From Xiphias gladius (taxonomy: Eukaryota; Chordata; Actinopteri; Istiophoriformes; Xiphiidae): a stretch of 64,000 nucleotides of DNA. A program made the position numbers and the translations under genes. The notes beneath the pieces are model-generated. The model searched no databases. It was not told the DNA's origin and was given only the letters and a program-made list of their open reading frames with translations. Positions within the stretch are counted from its first letter, which is position 1. Each line of letters starts with the position of its first letter. The stretch lies in assembly GCF_016859285.1 (NCBI RefSeq), contig NC_053403.1, positions 3,257,948 through 3,321,947 on the forward strand, in the 5' to 3' direction. Below are positions 10,761-33,459 of this stretch, piece after piece.

Positions 10761-13287
10761 TTCAAATGCTGATCTCAAAGAGAAGTAGTTCTTCCTGATT
10801 ATATGAAAGTCAGAAAATGTCAAGCACAAACTGTAGATCCGTATGTATTCACAGGAGTAAGTACACAAGACTTTAAACCAGAGAGATATTAAAGACAGCG
10901 ATGAAAGAAAGGACAAGATTTTCTAACTGGCGCTCAGGAAATAAAGAGTGTTACTTTATATACGATAGTGATGATAGTCTCTTTTACTATTTATATTCTT
11001 TAGATGAAGATGGCAGTGTCGAGAGAACAAAGACATCACTGTCACTGGTAGAACGATTTTCTGTTGATGTCTCTTAATTGGCAAATTTCTTTCAGAACAG
11101 CAGAGAACACCAAAGCAGCCAAATTGAAAATGTGTGTGTGTCTGTGTGTATAACGGATCGTAGGGACAGTAACTACCTTGATCTGGGTCTTTGACCACCT
11201 CTTGGGGTTCGACTGCTTGCTCATACAGCCCCTGAAAAAAAACCCACAGAAAATCAGACAGCAGCAGATGTTAGTAAAGGACAAACCAGCCCCGGACGGT
11301 GCACAGTTATAGTGATGTACCTTCTGTACCTACACACATGACTGCCCCCTGACACCCACCATGAGCTTGCGCTCAGCCTTGAGGGAATGGACCACATGCG
11401 GCAGGATCTGTCTGGGGTATGTACGGCGCCTCCTGGTGGTCTCAACAATGGTGTCGTCCAGGACGCTCTCCAGGTCGACAGCCTCATCCTCTGCCCAGTG
11501 GTGGCAGGAGGGGGAGAAACAGAAACTCTAGTTTATTAAATAGGCTTTATTTTAGTGATATCACCCTTAAACTCCTCAAACAAGTTGCAAAGAGACGGCG
11601 ACTCACCTTCTACATCAGGTGCCTCCTCCCACGGCCGTCCGTTCACCAACACATTGTCCTGAACAGCCGCCTCAAAGTTCTGCACAGATACAAATAGCAG
11701 TCACTTCTGAACACACATCCGAGAAAACAGCACAATGGTCGGCGGCTCACATGAAACACAGTATCAGTAATACAGCAGAAATATGTCGTCAACTGTAAAC
11801 TGAATGCACCTTTCTGATTCTATCAAATCTTATTATTGATTCATCTGGATTATTTTCACGCTTAATCCACTGTTCCATAGAAACGTCAGAACAAAGGGAG
11901 AACATTTCAATCACAATTTCTTAAAGCCCGATGTGATGTGAAAATGTCTTGTTCTGTCTGTCCAAAGTTCAAAAGTGAGACATATTCAGTTTACAATCGC
12001 GTAAGGCAAAGAAAAGCAGAACAAATCTCACATCTGGGAGGACGGTCTTGGGGAATAGTCGGTTTATTGTGCTTTAAAAAATGACTTGCCCGATTAATGG
12101 ATTATTAGAAGAGTTGCAGATTCTCTCTTCTGTCCATGAAAACTTGACCGGACGTTGAAACTCTTCGCGTTTTCATTCAGCAAACGCAATAATCGCAAAA
12201 CCGCGGTGAATCCCAATTTGCTTTCTTCTGGTGCGGATCGCTCCGTGTAAACAAGCCATCAGTGGCGGAGGAAGCATCAATTAGGACCTCAAGCTTCAAG
12301 CCATCAGATGAAAGCCAAGTAACTCTGGTTCCCGGACTGAGGTTACAGGGAACGAAAGGATCAGTTGAGGGCCGATCAAGCTACTTAACCGTTAAACGGC
12401 TATGCAGTCTACTCTTTTTCCTTTTCCTCTTGTGTTTTCGTGTTACTAGATTAATACAGTGCTGTACTTACTGTAGGGGCTTGCCGCTATTCTTTCACTA
12501 GTGACACTTTTTTAATCAAAAGAGCTACTGACTACCAACTAATTTGACGACCAACTAGTCCATACTTTGGTGAATCCAGTTGTCTTGTTTAAAGCTGCAA
12601 CGATCAGGCGATCAATCGATTAGTCGATCGACAGAAAAAACAATCTGAAATATTGTGATAAATAAATGCTGAGTCGTTTTCTAGGCAAAAATGTCAAAAG
12701 GTTTTCTGATTGCAGCTTCTCAAACGAGAGGATTTGATACTTTTCTCTCTCTACCTTTCTTTGTTACGTGTCCTCTATCACTTTTAAGCCGAAAGTATCG
12801 GTTCACCTCCACAAATGTCAAAGGGGCCTCCAATACTGTTTCTGATTGTTGTGCGCGAATGCTAACTGAAAAAAACAAACATTAAATACGAGATTTTCCG
12901 AACGGGGTTCGGTCTGCAATTTTCTAAACCAGGGAAAGACAGGTGTGCGCGTTTCCGGAAACAAAAGTCCTCGTAAAACAACGCTCAGTGGTCCGTCGAG
13001 ACGGTTCGGATAACCGAACCTTACCTGACACGGTGTCAGGAACGGTCTAAGTGACGTTAGGATGTGAGGAGTTCGGTCCAACCCACCGCCAGCAGCTCCT
13101 GCAGTAAAACTCGCCTCGTCTCCTCTGCAATGTCCGGCTGTCCGTCGAGAGCTGTCTTCAGAATGTCTTTGTATTTATGTATCTGCTCGACGACTTGCTT
13201 TTTCGACGTTACTTGCACCCTGTGTTCTCCATTCGTTTCATCGCTGGGCGAACTTTCTCGCCCCACCGTCTCCATCTTTACCGCCAA
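9399..13287 (-). CDS. nsl1: NSL1, MIS12/MIND kinetochore complex subunit
   Basis: NSL1 is a subunit of the four-protein MIS12 complex that links centromeric CENP-C to NDC80 and KNL1 at the kinetochore. Six exons: 13287-13087, 11679-11607, 11490-11360, 11231-11177, 9819-9752 and 9656-9399, giving 261 aa (human 281) with consistent phases. The diagnostic segment is in exon 2: NFEAAVQDNVLVNGRPWEEA, against FESAVQENISINGQAWQEA in human. It is followed by the YPRQIL segment (human YPRKIL) in exon 3 and a helical C-terminal region (INTLQKQAEGLCEILNM). The start was chosen as the first ATG after the G+C-rich intergenic segment; a second in-frame Met lies at codon 5. It is head to head with TATDN3, as in mammals. 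The Tc1-like element at 9.9-10.6 kb sits in intron 4. Confidence 0.92.
9939..10618 (+). mobile_element. Degraded Tc1/mariner transposon copy with nested repeat
   Basis: Imperfect terminal inverted repeats frame the element: a left end around 9941-9966 (TAAGTATTTGGACAGTG) and a right end at about 10591-10617 that reads as its reverse complement. The plus strand keeps the end of a DD34E transposase, WPSQPPDLNPTEQAF near 10167-10213, including the last catalytic acidic residue. The N-terminal part is missing. Bases of about 9967-10085 do not belong to the transposon; they resemble another common teleost repeat (GTTCTCAGTCATCCAGG...), so the copy is nested or rearranged. It lies in NSL1 intron 4 and is not functional. 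Confidence 0.8.
10731..10755. repeat. (GT)n microsatellite
   Basis: About 12 GT units in NSL1 intron 4, just right of the Tc1-like copy. Confidence 0.9.
12590..12770. repeat. Teleost interspersed repeat fragment (GCTGCAACGAT type)
   Basis: Begins AAAGCTGCAACGATCAGGCG and continues through alternating CGATTAGTCGAT motifs, a GCAAAAATGTCAAAA segment and a GCTTCTCAAACGAGAGGATT segment. I recognise this as a degenerate copy of a very common, short, noncoding teleost repeat. It lies in NSL1 intron 1. A second weak piece may lie near 12080-12120. Confidence 0.55.
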
Positions 13288-13502
13288 CTTTGTTTATAAT
13301 TTAAAAAAAAAAAAACCCAAACCGGAATTGAATGTGTCACTTCCTTGTCCGACTGCAAAGCTGCCCCCCCCCGGGACCAACACCGCTAGCATCGCAGAAG
13401 CGTTCCGCCCGGCTGCTAGCTGTGCTCCGAAAGACACATTTAATAAATATCGCAGTTTTTCTACGTTGTTCGCGCTCTTAGCTCTTATTATTTTGATTTT
13501 CA
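13288..13502. promoter_or_regulatory. NSL1/TATDN3 shared bidirectional promoter region
   Basis: Only 215 bp separate the NSL1 start codon (minus) from the TATDN3 start codon (plus). The interval must hold both 5' UTRs and core promoters. It contains an A-run and a C-run (13301-13316, 13364-13372) and no obvious TATA box. The same head-to-head arrangement is kept in human, which supports a bidirectional promoter; the exact start sites cannot be seen. Confidence 0.7.
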
Positions 13503-14131
13503 ATGGAATATGGCTTCGTTGACTGCCACTGTCATATATCAGCCCTTGAGTTTGAAGAGGTAGGCTGCCAAATGTCCACGAGGCTGTAAACATTAATAGC
13601 ACTAAGTGCTAATAAGCACCTAACTGATATAGACAACATTAAAGTTTCATCAGTTTAAGACTACTTGAAAGTATATGTATTGTCAATTAACAACACAAAT
13701 ATGCATTTTTAGTTTGTAAAAGCTGTCAGTCACATTACAGTTGTTAGCTACAGGTTTTCCTTCGCATTTAACTTAATTTACTTGTTTTTATTTTATATAT
13801 TTATCTATTTTTTTATTTTGTTTTTGTTTTGCAGGACCTGGAGGATGTGGTTCAGAGGACCAGAGAGGTCAGTTATCAGTTCACCTGTTCAGGACAAGAG
13901 AAGTTCAGCACAGTAAACATAATGCATTTCAGTAACTTTATCAGAGCAGTTTGAAATGACAGGGAACCTAACTTTGAAGTGGGACTGAGTGCTATGGTTG
14001 AACTTAATACAGGTATAATTTCATGGCTGCTCACATATGTACAACACACAGATATCGTGATAGCATCATGATGGATATGAAGCCAGGCTGAATGTATCGA
14101 TTTTCTGAAGAAAAAGGGGAAAAGAGTAATA

Positions 14132-14218
<87 letters not shown>

Positions 14219-15991
14219 GCCGGGGTAAAGACTCTGGTCGCGGTTACAGAAGAGGTCAGGGAGTTTAATAGAGTTCTACAGCTGCAAGAACGGTCAGTAT
14301 ATCTTGAGTGTTATGTAATCAGTCCTAGGACATATGCAGTGTCTGTCTCATAAACCTATGTTATGTAGGGTGCTTTTCTAGTGAGAATGCAGGAAGGACT
14401 GATGCAGTAAAGGCACAAAAAGACAAGGAGAAAGACTGGCAGGAATTTTCAAGCTACAGAACGTGTAAGACAATGAAGTAAAAACCCGGGGGAGGGATAA
14501 AAATTTCCGATTTGTGCTGATTAAAGAATTAAAAAAACACCAAGGGACTTGTGTAGCCATTGTCAGCCTAGTGAAGAAAGTCAGAATCTTGCAGGAAGAG
14601 AAGTATAAAGCGCCACCGAGGAATTCAACTGACGTGAATTGCCAAAACATCTGCACCCACAGTACAGGAAGTACAGAACTTTAGTAAAATGTACCCGCTC
14701 ACTGAAGTCAGTCCTGCACAATGTATAGAGTAAAGATGTTTACACTGTCCCATACAGCTGCTCGCAGCTGGATAGCCTCATGTTTGTTATTCTGGGTGTT
14801 TCCGTTGAATTCTTTTCCCACAGCTATCCAGATCTGGTGGCTCCATGTTTCGGCATCCATCCGCTGCAGGGTGGGGGGGGCGCTGGGCAGCGCAGCGTGA
14901 AGCCTCAGGTAGTAAAACAGTCTGCACCGCTTCCATCTTTTGATTATTTTACTTTACTGAGTCTGAGAAAGTGTGGAGAGTAACTGTATCCAGTCTGCTC
15001 AGCAGTGTCCCAGCTGTGGAAAAGCGAAGGTGAAGGCTTCAGTGCATTAGCCAGAGGGAGGGAGGGTGTGTTTCTGAGGCCTCCGGAGGGGATGAAGGTG
15101 TATTTATTTTTGATTTCATGCTATTGTTGAAAGTATTAATATTCACATACAGTACTTCATATGGCTTGCTTATCACAACAGAAGCCTGGGGCTGCGACGT
15201 AAAAAAATAAGGATAAAGAGAAAGAATCGTCTTTGTTTTCACTAAAGGATTTAGCCTTGGTTGACGTTCTGATCTTCTTCAGGGTTTCATGTTTCATCTT
15301 CTCCAAGGAAAAATCCATCGGTGCAAAAATGGGCAGCGGGGTCCATCCATCTATCTAAAACTTCCTGCCGCAAGAAAACACTGTTCACTGTAGTTTATTC
15401 TAAAAAAAAAAAAAAGTCCTCTTGCATTAAGCAGGAATTACAAAATGCTCCTGCTAATAGAAAATAGAATAGAAAGTGAGAAATGGGGAGAAAATTCTGA
15501 GTTCATAAAAATAAGAAAGAAAGAGTGATTGAGCTCCAAAGGATCTTTTTAAAGACTAATTTTCCCCCAGTTTAATGGACACTGTGGACATTCAGTTATC
15601 TCTGTCTTCAACTGTCACACGCGTTCCTCTCTATACATTTCCAACATCCCACAATATAGTTGCAGTTAAGTAATAATGGTTAAATAGCTGCTGTACGATT
15701 AAATCTCAAAAAAAGTCTTGAATGGTGTTTAAATCGAACTAAATACATGTGGGTGTATTTTTCACAGGACCTGGATGCTGCCCTGCCGCTGTTCTACAAA
15801 CACAGAGAACGCCTTGTTGCTATCGGAGAGGTAGACTCACACACACACACGCTCACACGCTCACACGCACACACACATACACACACACACACACGTTTGT
15901 ACTTTTAACCTGTTGGACATTTCCAAGGATGCTCAAAGGATTTAATAAAACATCTCTCACACACACATGCGCTCGCACATAAACACAGACT

Positions 15992-16028
<37 letters not shown>

Positions 16029-16184
16029 AGTTACAAGTGGCTTCCTCCCAGTTAACAAATCATAACTTTAATGTGACTTTTGGGGAAAACAAAAAAGGAA
16101 TAAACTCCCAACTCACTTCCTAATCTTCTTTGTTAGGTAAAGTTAATGAACACAGTCAGTCATACTCTTTCTCATGCACCTCTA

Positions 16185-16221
<37 letters not shown>

Positions 16222-19200
16222 TGTGGTAGTCTTTAATGCTGTAGAGCCCTCTAGATCCTCTTGTGTGGGGAATGTGTGTGTTTGTCAGAGCAGATTTCAG
16301 GCATCAGAGGACTAAGTCAACTGTCCCAGACTCCTGTTTCCATAACTGCTATTTTTCTGGATGAGGTTGGGAGCGCAGCGAGGTCCGGCCCCTGCTGCAC
16401 TGAACACATTTCATTCATCGGCAGTATGACACAATGACCACTTTCCCACATGCGCGTGAGCGGTAGAATTACTTGAGCTGATCTTCTGTCACAAAATGTG
16501 GACTTGAGGCTTGACAGAGCGATGGATCGACCACATGGACTTAACCTCTGCGAGAACTGACCCACTTGAGACGTGTCGTCTTGAAGACTTGATTTTATTC
16601 AAGAAGTTTTGTGAGAATAGACACTTTTGAAGGAAAACGTTCAAATTTTGTGTCATTGTTTAATTCTGCGGGAGACGTGGAAACGTTCTGGTAATCGTTC
16701 CACCACATTTGCAGTGGGAAAAAATTAACAAGGATCCAAAAACTTTGCAATTTTCTCACATATGTAGAGTAATGAACCAGTGGGGGGGGAACCCTGAGTA
16801 TAATGCATTGGCCTTGGCAGCGAGATGCCAGTTTCTAACACAAGTACGGCCAAGCAGAAAAACACTAGACCCAGATTTTTTTCCTGCTCTTGGCTATCTT
16901 CTGTTTCTGGGTGTCTTTTACAAATCACTCTGAAAATCTGAAACATGTTTTTCTGTCCATAATCTAAGGTAATGAGGGTCTTCTACTGCACTGGACAGGG
17001 ACATTTGAACATTTAGTCGTTTTAACAAAGGTGAAACAACAGAAAATAGCTACGAGGCGTCGACTACCTGCCTGTGGCTCCCGGGATGTACTGGGTTCAC
17101 TCGTTTTTGTCTGCTTTCTGTTCCAGATCGGTTTAGACTTCACGCCGTGGTGTGCTCCCACTCAGCAGGACAGAGACGACCAAATGACTGTCTTCATTAA
17201 ACAGCTCAACATCGCCAAGGAGCTGGACTTACCTGTGTGAGCGGGGGAATAGAATCGAATAAGATAGAATAGAGTTCAACCCTAGTTGGTCAAGCTGAAG
17301 TCTTTAATGGTGAAATAACAGAAATTATTTCAGTCCACTAAAATGCAGGGATTGTGTTCACTGGAGTCATTTTCATACACCAGTGCCAAAACTCTGTATT
17401 TATTTTGTTTATTTTATTCCTCTTGAGTTGTTTAAGGAGCAGCTAGTACAGCAGATGTGGTAGCACAATAGAATGGCTCCTTTACATTTAGTACAAGTTT
17501 CATTTTGTATATATTCTCTCTCCAGATTCGGCTTTTTTATTAGTGTTTATCGAACGGATAAGAATATGTAGAAGAATGTGAAGCAGCAGTTCAATTGAAA
17601 AAATGTAGCCACAAAATATTTCCATGAAGACCCAGACTGCAGCTGCACTGTAGCTTCTGCGCAGGGTAAGTAATCAAGCACAGGCTAAAGCTGCGAGTCA
17701 TCTGCTCTATAAGCAGTGACTGTCCCGTACATGACCATACACGCGTTCACTGTCCAGCCGGTCTGCATGAGTAGTTCATGACTCATATCCCAGCCTGCAT
17801 CATTGCAGGAAAAAAATCACAGAGGAAAAAATTTATCGCGGCGATTGTCGCACAAAAAATCAACAGGATGAACATGTTGACGATTCCTCTTACTTCCTGT
17901 TTTACTGCTTTCTGCACAGGAACGTCCACTCACGATCGGCTGCTAAAGTCACCATAGAGACGATGAGGGAACAAGGTGTGTGTCTTGCTCCTGTGTGCCA
18001 TGTGCAGTACACGCTGTATGCGCAGCTGCAGATCCCTCAGGTGGAAGTCATGGCTCTCTGGTTTTTCCGTCAGGTATCAGTCGAGCTCTGCTTCATAACT
18101 TTGCGGGGAAGCCGTCGGTTGCTCTGGAAGGTGTGAAGGCTGGTTACCTCCTCTCCTTTCCACCTGCGGTCTGCAGGAACCAGCAGGTAGGTGTGAATTC
18201 GCGCTTTTGCGGTTCCGGGTTTGATCTTTTTGAAGATGAAGCCACAGGAATATAAAACAGTTTTGAGTCTTGCGGTTCGTCATTGACGCAACTCCTTCCA
18301 TCATCAGCGCTAGGATACATTTAATGGTTTAAGTTCACCGTATAACAATTATGACTATATACTTGGGCCAGACCCTCAGGGAATATACTGAATGTATAAG
18401 CCAAATATAACTGTAGTTAATATGTGTGTAGGTGCTTATAGAAGTGGCCACATTCACATCAAATTGCTGTTTCAGCCCACATGAATGATCAACTTTTACA
18501 TGACAGAAACATCTTTGCGTGCATATTCGCTGAATCCATAAAACTCAAAAAGGAACTTTGGCCAGTCTGCGGTCATATAAAATACACAGATGAAGTTCAG
18601 TAAGTTCTCGCTGACATGTGATGCACATGTGTGTGTAAAAGAAAACCCCACCCTGCTTATAGATTACCCACTATTAGGTAATAGTAGTATGTAGTGTGAG
18701 TGGCAGCAAGAAAGTAATAGTAACTTTGGTGGTAACTGTAGTAACATCATAAGTGATAGTCTTAGTGATAGTGCGATGTTTCACTACGTGGATGGGGAGC
18801 GGAACCAGCTAGAGCTGTTACAGGAGAGGTATCACTCCTACCAGTCGTAGTATTGCCAAAGTCACGTGTCCACCTGTTGAGAATCCGCCGTCCTAACTTT
18901 ATGACGAGGACAACAGAGTGACAGAGTCAATTTTGATATTACCGCACAGAGAGACAAACTGATCGAGCAGGTCCCGCTGGAACACATCTGCCTTGAAACG
19001 GACTCTCCTGCACTGGGGCTCAACAAGCATGTGAGTTCCAAATGATTAAAATTCTTCACATTTAGATGCTGTAACACAAGTGCAGCTTGTTTTTTTAAAT
19101 TTCTTCCTGTCTCCTTCTGTCTCCCAGGTGAGGAACGAGCCCTGTAACATCGTTCTGTCCTGCCGGTACATCGCCGACGTCAAAGGCCTGTCACCGCAAA

Positions 19201-19262
19201 CCGTTCAGCTCGTCACTGTGCAAAATGCATACAGACTCTTCCCGGAGGCTGACAGGCATTAA
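13503..19262 (+). CDS. tatdn3: TATDN3, TatD-family metal-dependent deoxyribonuclease
   Basis: A TatD-type TIM-barrel hydrolase, a putative metal-dependent 3'-5' DNase. Ten exons: 13503-13559, 13835-13867, 14219-14292, 14824-14908, 15768-15830, 17127-17236, 17920-17975, 18074-18186, 18950-19030 and 19128-19262. The product is 268 aa (human 274) and all phases agree. Metal-ligand motifs are intact and in order: DCHCH at residues 7-11, GEIGLDF (Glu), NVHSRSA (His), LLHNFAG (His) and ETDSPALG (Asp). The start ATG immediately precedes the HxH motif, as in human. The exon 3 acceptor abuts a pure (GT)n tract. Exon 9 uses the AG that keeps phase 0 and gives RDKLIEQ. It shares a promoter region with NSL1 and converges on SPATA45. 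Confidence 0.93.
14134..14216. repeat. (GT)n microsatellite abutting TATDN3 exon 3
   Basis: About 41 perfect GT units run to the AG acceptor at 14217-14218. No conventional polypyrimidine tract separates repeat and exon. Confidence 0.95.
15838..16220. repeat. Cluster of (CA)n microsatellites in TATDN3 intron 5
   Basis: Three CA-rich tracts lie at about 15838-15895, 15993-16028 and 16189-16219, the first beginning only a few bases past the exon 5 donor. No other feature is seen in this intron. Confidence 0.9.
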
Positions 19263-19282
19263 CACACACACACACACACACA
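19263..19282. repeat. (CA)n immediately after the TATDN3 stop
   Basis: About ten CA units start at the first base after the TAA codon, so they lie in the 3' UTR. Confidence 0.9.
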
Positions 19283-19801
19283 GGACGCAGGTTTGCGAAA
19301 TGCGTGGCTTTACGATGGATTACGACAGCAGTTGCTGAGATGTTTCACTCTGGACCAAAGCTTCGGGCTGACGGACTGATGTTAAGTGACGTTTCACAGG
19401 CAACAGACAGTTTGTACCAGTTGATTTTTCGGAAACAAACACACACACACAAAAAAAAAATCATCCAGGCAAAGAGCAACACTTCAAAAACCTTGAACTC
19501 GTGTGCGGTGACCAGTGAACGAGTGAGTTTATGTTCACAGATTTATTTATTTCTTTATCATCTTGTGTTCTCGTTGCTCTGTTTATGGAAATGAAACACC
19601 GAAAGTCGAAGACTTGTTTAGGTCCCATGGGCACGGTGCCTGTCGTGTTAGCTTGTGGGGCCTCGTCGGGCTGCAGCCGTCTACACCAGGTGTGATTTAT
19701 CTGCAAGACAGGAACAGGGGTCAGAGAGTCAAACATTTGTAAGAGATTCATATAACGACATAAACCGCTCTGATCCAGAAAATCGGAAATAATTTTAATG
19801 T

Positions 19802-19807
19802 ATTAAA
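19802..19807 (+). promoter_or_regulatory. Candidate TATDN3 polyadenylation signal (ATTAAA)
   Basis: ATTAAA on the plus strand lies 540 nt after the TATDN3 stop and only about 35 nt from the SPATA45 stop codon, so the 3' ends of the two genes probably overlap or touch. Confidence 0.35.
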
Positions 19808-19841
19808 TGAGAACACTTCTGATTTTCAAGCTTGAGCCCAT

Positions 19842-20180
19842 TTATTGATGACATCTCTGAAAGGATGGCTCCAGTTTTATCACGGAAATATTGTTGATAC
19901 TGGCCCACGTTGCGTTCAGCCACACACAGGCCCTCTTACAGCTCTCCGCGAAGTGCCTTCTCTCCGGAAGCTTGGCGGGGGGCGGCGGCTCGTTGCGGGC
20001 CGCCCTGCGCTGCGGTCCGGCGGTCAGAGCGGTGAGCAGGACCGGGCTGGTCCTCAGGTGACCCCGGTAGTGCCTCCGCTCGGCCCTCTCCCAGGACTGC
20101 CGGGGGCTCCTCTCCACCTGGCACCACGTCTCCCGCCGCAGGTTCAGCTCCAGAAGAGCCCGCTCTTCAGATGCCGACAT
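19842..20180 (-). CDS. spata45: SPATA45-like protein (spermatogenesis-associated 45)
   Basis: A single open exon of 112 codons; human SPATA45 is a small protein of similar size (about 98 aa) and unknown biochemical role. The recognisable part is LLELNLRRETWCQVERSPRQ and the following RRHYRGHL, which parallels [20 protein letters not shown]...KRHF in human. The rest is Arg/Pro-rich and diverged. I chose the ATG at 20178-20180 that starts MSASEERALLEL, rather than an upstream in-frame Met, because it sits next to the conserved part. AATAAA overlaps the stop codon at 19841-19846, so a further 3' exon cannot be excluded. The position between TATDN3 and FLVCR1, on the opposite strand, matches human and strengthens the call. 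Confidence 0.75.
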   Translation of the reverse strand: MSASEERALLELNLRRETWCQVERSPRQSWERAERRHYRGHLRTSPVLLTALTAGPQRRAARNEPPPPAKLPERRHFAESCKRACVWLNATWASINNISVIKLEPSFQRCHQ

Positions 20181-22289
20181 TGCGATGGTTTTGGTTTTTG
20201 TTTGTTTGGTGTGTTTTTCCCGTTTATAAATGATCCAAAGTGTAGTCAGGTTGTGGTGCGGGAGGTTCCATGGCAACGGGAAACCTGAGGCAGCTTGCCT
20301 GCACATCAAAGATCTTTTGTGTGCAGGAGGATGTGTTACTCTTCCGGGAGCTTAACACCACACAAGGCTTCCAGAGTTTACTGTCTTTCCCAAAGCTTAG
20401 AGGTTTGAATAACTACAACCTTTGATATTCTCCTTTTTTGGCAGCGATGTCAAAGCTTCTTTTTAGTTCTCATTTAAAGTTGCCGAAAAAACAGGCCTCC
20501 CACTGACTCAGAAGAAAGTCGCGACTGCTTCATCGAATACAGGCTTAAGAACCAACTGACCTAAAACTATGTAAGACCTCATATCAATATCTACCAATAC
20601 CTGATCATTTTAGCCCAAATGATCTCTGTCATAACGACATGGAGAACACTGGCAGCGGGCTAAGGCTCATAAATAAATCTGTTCGACACACTCCCGTTTG
20701 TTGTCCCCCCCACATTTTGCTCCTGAGAAGTGGTTCTCACATGATGATGTGTGTGTCTATCACTGGACAAAAGGACCAGGCAACCCCCCCCCGTTGGTAC
20801 CTGTAAATAAAAACAGAGTGAGAGCTCCCGTCCCCCTCCCCTCTCCCCCCAAACCGAGGCAAACAGGGTGTCAGAAGGTTTGTGGCCTCGGACGTCCAGG
20901 GCTAGAGAGACGACAGCCATCACAAGCTGAGGGATTGCGTTTGCTGTCAAGTGTCTGCCAGGTGTCTCAGTTTCAGCTCATGCGACGCTACCAGAAAAAC
21001 TCCGGACACAAGTACTTTACACTCAACGTAATTCAACTGAGAACTGTGTTGAGTTTCAGAACAGCAGTGAGCGGGTCGGAAAATGTCGGGGTTTCAAGGG
21101 TGCGGTCGGGCGCGTTGTGATTAGGACCTTTCAAAGGGCAAAATAGACGTGAACTGAACTTTTAAGTCCGAAGGGTCTCTCTCTTTAGTCTCTTTTCTAT
21201 TCTTTTTTCCATTTTTAATAATGAAAGCATGAAACCAGTGGAATCACCCGTGGGCTCGCACTTCTACCTGCAGCTTGTACCCGCTGCAAGTGGAGTCCCT
21301 CTGGGTCAGACGGTGATTAGGATTAGGGCAGATAACGGCCTGAGCATATGGAGTTTATGGACCAAGCACGGACATTACAGGCCTGCAAGGGGCCTCGTGT
21401 TTGTCATTTGCACTTCCGCCTGTCGACGAATTCATCTGATTGTTTAACAGTAACATTTAGCTTTTAGTTCAGGTCTTACAGAAATGGTAAATGTAACGTG
21501 CTTCAACTGAGGTTAAACGCACATTCAACGTTCACTCACAGTGAAATGTTCCTTAAAAATATATTAATGTTTAATATTGATGTAGGGTTTGACAGTGGTT
21601 GTCTCATTAACTAAGTACATTTGGTATTAAATTTTGCAATTAGTATTTTTATTAATGCATGATATCCACGTGACAGACTAAACAGAAGGAAATGTAGTAT
21701 TTCCATTGAACTATTACCATCAACTCTCACAACATGTGATGGGTGATGGCAGGGCTCACCGGCTGAAAGTCCACAACGGGCCATGTTTCCCTGCACAGGC
21801 TGTTGCATCATGGTTCCACATGGTCCCCGATCACCACCACATAAACCCCCCTGGCCGTGCTACGAGATACCGCAGCCTCTTGCTGCTCTTCTATTGGTTC
21901 GCCAGCATCGGAAGGCCTTGTGTCAGCGTCGGCTGAACAAAAGATAGAGGGACCTAGAGAGGAAACCAGACGGCGAGAGAGAGAGAGAGAGAGAGAGAGG
22001 CGCACAAGTCGGGCAGCCGGAGCCGGAGAGAAGCAGAGACCGGAGGTTTAGTGAGGAGTGGGACGCGTTCAAGTAGGTTGTCCGACTAACTGATCAGGTC
22101 CCGGGCATTTCGTAGTCATCCACGTTCTCTATAGCATCGTAGCGACTTCCACCGGCAACCGAATGAGGAAACCGGTCTGTTTGGCGTTTCCGCGCTTCTT
22201 GCCAGGCGCCTAACTGTCAGCTCTCGACCCAGCGGCGGAGAAGAGAAGAGGAGGAAAACGAAAACAAAACAAAACAAAAAAAAGGTATC
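20181..22289. other. SPATA45-FLVCR1 head-to-head intergenic region
   Basis: About 2.1 kb with no exon recognised. The right part holds a (GA)n tract at 21974-22000 and a rising G+C content toward the FLVCR1 start, consistent with a CpG-rich promoter and 5' UTR. An A-rich run ends 5 nt before the FLVCR1 ATG. Confidence 0.6.
21974..22000. repeat. (GA)n tract in the FLVCR1 upstream region
   Basis: About 12 GA units, 290 bp before the start codon and probably in the 5' UTR or core promoter. Confidence 0.85.

Positions 22290-33459
<11,170 letters not shown>

Noticed and set aside
19845-20288. 147-codon plus-strand frame opposite SPATA45
   Set aside because: Antisense shadow of the SPATA45 exon; Pro/Gly/Arg composition mirrors the other strand.
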